Source: CAYYAQ01 sp964469555 (GTDB lineage Bacteria; Planctomycetota; UBA1135; UBA2386). Taken from it: DNA of 15,304 nt. The notes beneath the pieces are model-generated. The model ran no database searches. It saw nothing but the letters and a program-made list of their open reading frames with translations, and was not told the DNA's origin. Numbering within the stretch: position 1 is the stretch's first letter; each line of letters opens with the position of its first letter. The translations under genes and the position numbers were made by a program. Of the stretch, positions 1 to 5,820 are shown one piece after another. The stretch spans positions 1 to 15,304 of the forward strand of contig CAYYAQ010000124.1 in the NCBI GenBank assembly GCA_964469555.1. Reading direction: 5' to 3'.

Positions 1-62
1 ATCAACCTGTTTTTATCTAGGACAAGAGAATGAACTTGCAGTAGACTTTCCTCGTTGCCGCA

Positions 63-836
63 GTGTCTGCGGTTGTTTGCGCCGGTTTCACGGCTCCGCT
101 CCAGGGGCAGACACGGACCCGCAACTTCCCTGGTTTCACGAAGAACTATGGGAGCAACTTACTGGGCGGCAGGATCCACATGACGGGCAGCATGCGCACG
201 GTCCGTTCTGGCGCCGATCATCGCGCGACCGCCAAGCTCGATATGGGCGGCCACGCGAAGCTATTGGGTCGGTCGTTCCAGGTGGCTCGCCTGCTGGCGA
301 ACGTCACCGAGCGCAAGGGCTCCTCGCCCTCTAGCAAGGGCAAGATCGATGTCTACCTCGGCAATTCCAAGATCTGGAGCCGCAACGTTGCTACCAGCGC
401 GACGTATACCCTCCCGGCTCGCTACCTGCCACTCGCCGGGGGTAGAATGACCTGGTACCTAGGCCCGATCCCGGTGACAATCAGGGCCAGCGCCGGAGTG
501 GGCTGTTCTTTCAGCCTGTTCTACGGGCTGTTTCCAAGCACTGGTGGAGTCGGGGCACGCGGTTGCGCATCAGCCTACGCCCAGGCCGTCATCGGCGCCC
601 AGATTGGCTACCGGTATGCCGGCGGTGGAGTTGATTTTATAGGCGAACTGGCCAAGCAGACCCTGAGCCTCGACGGCTGGGCCAGCGTGACCAACGGGAT
701 CCGTGGTCGGGTGACCTACACCGTGACGGCTATCGTCCTCAAGATCAGGATCTGGGCTACGCTGCTTTGGAAGACCTGGAGGAAGACGATCTACCAGCGG
801 AGCTACGGTAGGTTCAGCAGAACCGTCGAACTCTAG
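63..836 (+). CDS. Exported protein of unknown function, signal peptide interrupted by an amber codon
   Basis: I do not recognise a named family. The GTG at 63 is the first usable start in the uninterrupted frame (257 aa), but it leaves a signal peptide with no charged n-region (MSAVVCAGFTAPLQGQ). The natural start looks like the ATG at 30: it lies in the same frame, is preceded by a purine-rich GGACAAGAG, and would read MNLQ-stop-TFLVAAVSAVVCAG, a normal signal peptide broken only by TAG at 42-44. The mature part is rich in Gly, Ser, Ala and alternating hydrophobic residues, for example around residues 137-160 and 170-195, which suggests beta strands. A basic, Trp-rich stretch lies near the C-terminus (about residues 232-250). 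A strong terminator follows at 856-906, so it is probably a single transcription unit. The gene may be inactive, the TAG may be a sequence error, or the GTG start may be used. Confidence is high that the frame is coding and low about function. Confidence 0.7.
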   Translation: MSAVVCAGFTAPLQGQTRTRNFPGFTKNYGSNLLGGRIHMTGSMRTVRSGADHRATAKLDMGGHAKLLGRSFQVARLLANVTERKGSSPSSKGKIDVYLGNSKIWSRNVATSATYTLPARYLPLAGGRMTWYLGPIPVTIRASAGVGCSFSLFYGLFPSTGGVGARGCASAYAQAVIGAQIGYRYAGGGVDFIGELAKQTLSLDGWASVTNGIRGRVTYTVTAIVLKIRIWATLLWKTWRKTIYQRSYGRFSRTVEL

Positions 837-855
837 CCGAGTTTTCAAAGCCTGT

Positions 856-906
856 AACTCCTCCTCCTCAGACGGGTTTTCCCGCCTGGTGAGGGGGAGT
901 TTTTTT
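856..906 (+). terminator. Rho-independent terminator after the first gene
   Basis: AACTCC... at 856-870 pairs with TGAGGGGGAGT at 890-900, with a small bulge. An inner CGGG-TTTT-CCCG hairpin sits between the arms, and a run of seven T (900-906) follows. It lies 20 bases after the stop of the first gene and before the next gene, as expected for an intrinsic terminator. Confidence 0.85.
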
Positions 907-973
907 GCTTGGCAGCGAACGGGATCCGCGGCTGTGACGCTGACCCTGTGTGAGGACACCCCAGGATCCAGCC

Positions 974-2938
974 ATGAACACAGCTTCGAACAATCGTCGT
1001 CTCGCCTGCCTTCTTGCCGCCGTCCTGACCCTCTCGCTGGGGGTCCTCGCGCTGGTCAACTTGCCGCTGTCGTCGGCACCTGCACTCGCCGGTCTCGAGA
1101 ATGAATCGCGGGATGCGGAGACTCGCGTCGTGGCGTCGTCGACGACCTCTTCTGACCGGACCAAGGTAACGACACCGCGACACGCGGGTGTCTACCACGC
1201 GCGGGTCGGCAGTCGGTTCGTGTTCGACCTCGACTATGTCGCCGAGTTCGACCTCGCCATCGAACAGGATGGCATGGCACACTCCACCGGCGACCATCGG
1301 ATGCACGCGCACGGCGATCTGGAATGGACCATCGCCGCCCGCCGACCCGACGAGATCCTGGCCCTGGTCAGACTCCGGGACCTGAAGCTCGATTCGGCCG
1401 ACGCGCCCGCGTCCAAAGCCGCGGCTGCCGAGGTCGCCGCCGAATGCCAGATCCCGTTGTTCGTCAAGATGACGAACGAGGGCCAGCTGCTCGGCTACGC
1501 TTTTGACGAACGACAGGGATTCGAAGCACGCGCGATGCTGCGTGGCCTGCTCGGTCCGCTGGCCTTCGTCGTCCCGTTCGATGCAGCCAACACCTGGGAT
1601 GTGGAATCCGACGACCAGGTCGGGACCTTTGCGGCCCATTACCGGCGGATGTCCGCCAAGCACGACGGCGGAATGGAACTGCGACGCACCAAGACCCGCT
1701 ACCTGACGATGGTCGGCTTCGACGAGGGAGTAGGCAAGCACCAGATCAATGGCCTGACTTCCGCCCGCATCGACGAGGAGCTGGGCTGGTTGCGCCACGC
1801 CGCTGTCGACGAGAGACTCGAGATGGCTTTGCCGATCGGCTCGGGCAGCGCAAGAAGCCGCGTGAAGATCAAACTCAATCTCACCAAGGCCGACTCGGTG
1901 GCAGAGGTGTGCGAAGCAGACCCGTGGAGCCGCACTTTCATGCCGGTGTCTGGCGTCCACGTGGACGACGCACACCAGGCGATGGAAACCGCACGATGGC
2001 AAGAGTTGCTCGAGGGCGTCACCCTGCAGGACCTGCTCATCGAACTCGAGGGCCTGCTCGCAGCCGGCAAGGAGTCCAGCCGGGAGACAATGCTGGCCTG
2101 GACCAAGCTCGCCTGGCTCGTGATCTTGGACAAGAAGGTAGCAGCCGAACTCCGCGAGGCGATCCTCACCAACGCCGTCAGTGAGAAGGTCGCAACCATG
2201 TGCCTCTCCGCACTGGGCAAGGCTGGCACCCCAGCCGCCCAGGCAGCCCTGGTCGGAGTCCTCGACAGCGCTGGCTTGTCATCGGCTGTCCGCAGCAGCG
2301 CCGCCATCGGGATGTACGGACTTCAGAAGCCAGGCAAGGAGGTCTTTGCGGCCTTGTCCAGGCAGGTCGGCGACATGACCGCACTGGACGAGGTGCGCGG
2401 ATCCTCCCTGCTGGCGTTTGGTGTGCTGGCAGGCCGCAGCAACGAGCCACTGGCGAGTGGGCAGACTCCGATCCAACACCTGCTGGCCATGGAAACCAAG
2501 GCGGACCGCGCCGCCGCCTCTGCCGGTTGGCTCGATGCGCTCGGCAACAGCAGCGACCCGAGGACCCTGGACCGGGTGGTCGCGCACCTCGGGCACAAGG
2601 ACCCGCGGGTTCGTCAATCCGCTGTCGAAGCCCTGCGTGGTCACGACGATCCCCGGGCTGCCAGCGCCATCGAGCGTCTGGCCATGCGCGATCAGGACAT
2701 CAACGTCCGCGTCCGTGCCGTGCAGGTGCTCGGCATGCGCAACGACCGGCACGCTGCGATCACCTTGGCCCGCCTGGCCAGGCAGGACAAGTCCCCGGTG
2801 ATGCGCCGCGCCGCGATCCGCGAGATTTCGGCAATCGGCCACCCAGATGCCAAGACCCTGCTGGCACACAGTGCCCAGAACGACACGGACAAGGGGGTCC
2901 GGGAATTCGCCAAGATGCTGCTGCGTTCGGGTGGGTGA
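974..2938 (+). CDS. Exported HEAT-repeat protein with a beta-rich N-terminal domain (vitellogenin-like layout)
   Basis: The product is 654 aa from the ATG at 974. An in-frame GTG at 950 exists, but the ATG gives a clean signal peptide: basic NNRR, then a hydrophobic core at about residues 10-30, ending near APALA (39). Residues about 70-320 look beta-rich (YHARVGSRFVFDLDY, then alternating strands). Residues about 340-650 are alpha-helical and carry HEAT / PBS-lyase-type repeats, such as CLSALGKAGTP (410-420), DALGNSSDPR (521-530) and VRQSAVEALRGHDDPRA (546-562). HEAT arrays are protein- or lipid-binding scaffolds, so no catalytic role is implied. The order of a beta domain, containing IPLFVKMTNEG (160-170) and MLRGLLGPL (188-196), followed by a helical horseshoe with an 'SALGKAGTP' motif recalls vitellogenin/MTP lipid-transfer proteins. 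That is my reading from memory and not a search result. It is preceded by a terminator and appears to be transcribed alone. Confidence 0.88.
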   Translation: MNTASNNRRLACLLAAVLTLSLGVLALVNLPLSSAPALAGLENESRDAETRVVASSTTSSDRTKVTTPRHAGVYHARVGSRFVFDLDYVAEFDLAIEQDGMAHSTGDHRMHAHGDLEWTIAARRPDEILALVRLRDLKLDSADAPASKAAAAEVAAECQIPLFVKMTNEGQLLGYAFDERQGFEARAMLRGLLGPLAFVVPFDAANTWDVESDDQVGTFAAHYRRMSAKHDGGMELRRTKTRYLTMVGFDEGVGKHQINGLTSARIDEELGWLRHAAVDERLEMALPIGSGSARSRVKIKLNLTKADSVAEVCEADPWSRTFMPVSGVHVDDAHQAMETARWQELLEGVTLQDLLIELEGLLAAGKESSRETMLAWTKLAWLVILDKKVAAELREAILTNAVSEKVATMCLSALGKAGTPAAQAALVGVLDSAGLSSAVRSSAAIGMYGLQKPGKEVFAALSRQVGDMTALDEVRGSSLLAFGVLAGRSNEPLASGQTPIQHLLAMETKADRAAASAGWLDALGNSSDPRTLDRVVAHLGHKDPRVRQSAVEALRGHDDPRAASAIERLAMRDQDINVRVRAVQVLGMRNDRHAAITLARLARQDKSPVMRRAAIREISAIGHPDAKTLLAHSAQNDTDKGVREFAKMLLRSGG

Positions 2939-3171
2939 GCCGAACCGACCAGGGGGTTTACGAGCTGTGCCGAGGTAGCGTTGCTTGTCGGAACCGGCAG
3001 CGGATTCCGGAGTTCGCAGCACGATCCACATCAGCCGGTTCAAGGATCCGAAGCGCGCCCCGTGGTACCACTTCATCAAGCGAAAGGTCGTGGTGCCGAA
3101 GCTTCCCAAGGACGAGTTGGTGGCTGCCGAGGAGTGTGCTCACGACCCGGCGAGGGCGCAGAAGGAAGACG

Positions 3172-3237
3172 CACCCGCGAGTCGTGCGCGGGATCCTCGA
3201 GCACTTGGGCTTGCCGACGGAGTTGCCGTATCGATGA
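3172..3237 (+). pseudogene. Probable 3'-end remnant of a transposase
   Basis: Between 2939 and 3259 no intact gene is visible. One frame ends with HPRVVRGILEHLGLPTELPYR followed by TGA at 3235. The pattern '(D/H)PRVxRxILEHLGLPT' near a C-terminus is, as I remember it, typical of IS91-like and related zinc-finger transposases. Nothing upstream in the same frame resembles the rest of such a protein. A second short frame (about 3018-3130, TIHISRFKDPKRAPWYHFIK) also looks protein-like but could not be assigned. The most likely reading is a decayed mobile-element end left between two unrelated genes. The assignment rests on about 20 residues. Confidence 0.4.
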
Positions 3238-3259
3238 GCCGGGTTGCGGTCGGGAACCT

Positions 3260-4738
3260 TCAGGGGTTTGACCCACCAGCGGTGAGTTCCAGCAACCGTT
3301 CATGCAGTCGGACCATGCCCAACGTGTCACGTTGACAGTAGGCCTGTAGGGCTGCGCGCAAGCGCGTGCGCTCGTCATCGTCCACGTCTTTGGGAGAGAT
3401 GACGAGCTGCTCCAGGATTGCGCTGGCCAGACTGCCGCTCTGGATCTCCAGGTCTTTGTAGGAGAGAGCGGGGACGAGCGCCGGGAGCACGCGCTTCAGG
3501 CTGAAGCTCCCCTGGAAATCCGGGTGGTAGACGTGGTTCCTCACGATCGGCAGCAAGTCCACGATGCGGCTGTTGAGTTCGTGCAGATCGTCCGCGAGTT
3601 TCGGCAATGCGTCCGCGAGGCGGTCGATGACTTTCTTCTCGAAATGGGCGTTCCAGGCCAGCACGATTCCAGCGTTGCGGCAGACGTCGACGAGATGCTG
3701 GGCGAGCGCCGCGCGTGGGTCGCCCTGTGCATCGGCGAGCCACTCGTCCGACCGCAGATTGCCCTGGCCGTCGCGTTCGTAGTACACGAACTGGGCGGGT
3801 ACCGCGTCGTAGGGGTGACAGCCGTTCCAGCACGGAATCGCCGGTGCGACCGTCTCGAAGTCCAGGTAACCCAAGGTCCGTGGCAGCCGATTCAGCACGT
3901 CGGAGAGTTCGGGTTCGCAAACCAATTGGGATTGGACGACGGCCCTGCGCTGGCGTGCTTGCGTGGCGTTCAGGCGGAAGTCGGGAGGGATATCGCCAAT
4001 CGTTTTGCAACCCGCGGCCTCGAGCTTCTCTACCTTGTTGCGACCCCGGTGGAGAGTGCTGACGTGGTGTTCGGGGAGCTCAGGCCAGCAGCGATCGTGA
4101 AACGGGCAGCGGTAGGGATCAGAGCAGTGGTCTCCGATCGCGACATCGGGAATCGATTCGGCCAGCATGGCCATCTGTGCTTGGACCGCCTCGGGTACCC
4201 CGACCGCGAATGCGCGGGCAGCCTCCGTCACATCGTGCCGCACGAACAGGTCGTCGAGATCGGGATAGGCGCATTCCCTGTTCAGCACCATGACGTCGGC
4301 GCCGGTGACCTCGAGCCCCGCTTGCTCGAGTACGAACATCTGGACGGCCACATCCGAGATGTGCACGTCCTTCACCTTGAGGGAGGACTTGACCTCGATG
4401 ATCCGCCAGCCGTCGCCGTCGCGCTCGAGGATGTCCACGGCAGCGAACACCCCGCCGGCGGAGAAGGACGCTTCGTAGATCACGGCGACGCCCTGCGCGA
4501 CAGCGTCCCGCGTGGCATCGAGGTTCGCTCCGATTCCCCCTTTGCTCCACTCGATCAGCACGCCGCCGGGTACGTGCTCCCTCGCGCGTTCGCCGACCTC
4601 CGTTCCCAGATCGAACCTGCGCTGCTGCTCGGAGCTCGGCGTGAGTTCCTCCGCGTCGGGTTCGTGCACGTGCCACCAGAGCAACTTGTGACATTGAACT
4701 CCGGCCTGGAACTTGGACTTGGATAATCGGTGCGACAT
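3260..4738 (-). CDS. DUF2779-like protein: Cas4-type Fe-S nuclease domain plus DEDD exonuclease domain
   Basis: The product is 492 aa from the ATG at 4738 (MSHRLSKSKFQAGVQC). A longer frame begins at 4816, but its extra residues are Arg/Cys-rich and not family-like. The N-terminal half shows a PD-(D/E)XK nuclease core: VDILERDG (D102) and IIEVKSS (E115, K117). It also has the four cysteines expected for a Cas4/AddB-like 4Fe-4S cluster: C16, then C205, C211 and C217 in CSDPYRCPFHDRCW. The C-terminal half is RNase-H-like with DEDD exonuclease motifs: YLDFET (D293, E295), WNAHFEKKVID (about 362-372), IVDLLP (D394) and YCQRD (Y467 to D471, the 'YxxxD' form). This two-nuclease layout matches the DUF2779 family as I know it. 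It is expected to act on nucleic acid in the cytoplasm, in repair or defence, with substrate unknown. It is the only non-exported enzyme here and faces against its neighbours. All expected catalytic residues seem present. Confidence 0.88.
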   Translation of the reverse strand: MSHRLSKSKFQAGVQCHKLLWWHVHEPDAEELTPSSEQQRRFDLGTEVGERAREHVPGGVLIEWSKGGIGANLDATRDAVAQGVAVIYEASFSAGGVFAAVDILERDGDGWRIIEVKSSLKVKDVHISDVAVQMFVLEQAGLEVTGADVMVLNRECAYPDLDDLFVRHDVTEAARAFAVGVPEAVQAQMAMLAESIPDVAIGDHCSDPYRCPFHDRCWPELPEHHVSTLHRGRNKVEKLEAAGCKTIGDIPPDFRLNATQARQRRAVVQSQLVCEPELSDVLNRLPRTLGYLDFETVAPAIPCWNGCHPYDAVPAQFVYYERDGQGNLRSDEWLADAQGDPRAALAQHLVDVCRNAGIVLAWNAHFEKKVIDRLADALPKLADDLHELNSRIVDLLPIVRNHVYHPDFQGSFSLKRVLPALVPALSYKDLEIQSGSLASAILEQLVISPKDVDDDERTRLRAALQAYCQRDTLGMVRLHERLLELTAGGSNP

Positions 4739-4755
4739 CGCTCTGGCTCTGGAGC

Positions 4756-4785
4756 ACGATGTCAGGCCCACACGACGCCTGTCAA
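4756..4785 (-). promoter_or_regulatory. Possible sigma70-type promoter for the minus-strand nuclease gene
   Basis: Read on the minus strand, TTGACA (4785-4780) is a perfect -35 box. Eighteen bases later, CATCGT (4761-4756) is only a 3/6 match to a -10 box. Transcription would start close to the ATG at 4738, giving a very short leader. The weak -10 keeps this tentative. Confidence 0.25.
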
Positions 4786-4916
4786 GGGTCCCGCCCAAGA
4801 CGCGCCATGGAGGCAACCGACGCAGCGCTTCCAGGCGGCCCAGTTATTGGTTTTCGGCCGCGAACGTCCCACGCCGAAGGCTCACCGCCTTGCAAAGGTC
4901 GACGCAACGGGGGACG

Positions 4917-5545
4917 ATGCGTATTTCCAGTTCCCCGCCTCAGTTGAGTTCCGACTGAGTTCCGACGACCGCAAAGACGCCCAGATCACCGAGCTCTTGC
5001 AGCAGCTCAACCTGGGAACTCCGGGCGCGGTCGACCGACTTCTGCCGGTCATCTACGACGAGTTGCACGGCCTCGCCCGGAACATCATGGCAGGCGAACG
5101 ACACGGTCACACCCTTCAGCCGACCGCCCTGATCAACGAGGCGTTCATTCGGCTGATCCGCCCCGACGACCCGAACTGGCAGAATCGGGGGCACTTCCTG
5201 CGGTTGGCCGCCCGGGCGATGCGCAACGTCCTGGTCGACCACGCCCGTGCCAGGAAGGCGGAGAAGCGTGGCGGTGAGCGGATGCCGATCACGCTCGACG
5301 TAGACGTGATCGGCGACCGTGCCGACCCTGACTGCCTGATCGCGGTGCACGAGACTCTCGAGCGGCTGCACAAGGTCGACTCGCGACTGGCCCAGATCGT
5401 CGAGCTGCGTTTCTTCGGCGGCTTCAAGAACGCGGAGATCGGCGCGACGATCGGTATTAGCGAGCGCTCGGTGGAGCGCGGCTGGCGCGTGGCCCGGGAC
5501 TGGTTGACGCAGGAGATCAGAGAGTCCGATCTCGGTGGACCCTGA
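4917..5545 (+). CDS. ECF-type RNA polymerase sigma factor (Sigma70_ECF/TIGR02999-like), frameshifted near the start
   Basis: The body is a complete ECF sigma factor. Region 2 runs from about AVDRLLPVIYDELHGLARN through HTLQPTALINEAFIRL and HFLRLAARAMRNVLVDHAR. Region 4 is ELRFFGGFKNAEIGATIGISERSVERGWR, with a helix-turn-helix. HTLQPTALxxEA is a hallmark of the TIGR02999 planctomycete-type family, which typically sits beside and works with Ser/Thr kinases. The frame is open back past 4730, but that region overlaps the divergent nuclease gene and does not look like a family N-terminus. The ATG at 4917 reads MRISSSPPQLSSD and then stops at TGA 4956, because TGAGTTCCGAC is duplicated in tandem (4945-4955, 4956-4966). 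Removing one copy joins MRISSSPPQLSSD to DRKDAQITELLQQL, giving a normal start. The length given here is therefore not a multiple of three. If the gene is expressed as it stands, translation must begin at another codon (in-frame CTG 4955 or an upstream GTG/TTG). No kinase gene is adjacent. Confidence 0.85.
4945..4966 (+). repeat. 11-bp tandem duplication at the 5' end of the sigma-factor gene
   Basis: TGAGTTCCGAC occurs twice back to back (4945-4955 and 4956-4966). Eleven bases are not a multiple of three, so the duplication creates the TGA at 4956 in the frame of the ATG at 4917. Loss of one copy restores a continuous reading frame into the sigma-factor body. Confidence 0.95.
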
Positions 5546-5674
5546 CCGAAGCAACCTCTTCAGCGCACGAACGAGGGATTTGACGCACCGAAGTCGCTAG
5601 CCAAGCAATCGCGTATTCCTACATTGGCGGCAACGGGTTGCGGTCGGGTGGAGGTTCCCGACGGCGTGCGTCGT

Positions 5675-5808
5675 GTCGACGCTGAGCGCGGTGGGGGTTG
5701 AACGGGTAGGATGTCCGTGTTGTGCGAGTTACGAAAGGACGTTCGAAGGTGAGGAGGTTCGGTTCCGGGCCTGGTCGACGGAATGGCAGCCTGTATCGCT
5801 TAATCCTC
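5675..5808 (+). repeat. Dispersed repeat, copy A (full length)
   Basis: This 134-bp segment starts GTCGACGCTGAGCGCGGTGG and ends GCAGCCTGTATCGCTT plus AATCCTC. It aligns with copy C (12430-12566) with a handful of substitutions and small indels in the middle, and the 36 bases before AATCCTC are identical. Copy B (8663-8754) matches the last two-thirds. It does not code consistently, because indels change frame between copies. No target-site duplications or clear terminal inverted repeats were seen. It ends 3 bases before the ribosome binding site of the phosphatase gene, so it forms that gene's leader region. Confidence 0.9.
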
Positions 5809-5810
5809 TT

Positions 5811-5815
5811 GGAGA
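5811..5815 (+). promoter_or_regulatory. Ribosome binding site deciding the phosphatase start
   Basis: GGAGA lies 5 bases before the ATG at 5821. It supports that start over the in-frame GTG at 5722, which falls inside repeat copy A and has no such site. Confidence 0.75.
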
Positions 5816-5820
5816 CCGCA

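Noticed and set aside
845..2002. 385-residue minus-strand open frame
   Set aside because: It is antisense to the HEAT-repeat protein, runs through its signal-peptide region and the preceding terminator, and has composition typical of a shadow frame.
3524..4726. 400-residue plus-strand open frame
   Set aside because: It lies antisense over the nuclease gene, whose motifs clearly define the real strand; GC-rich codon use keeps the opposite frame open.
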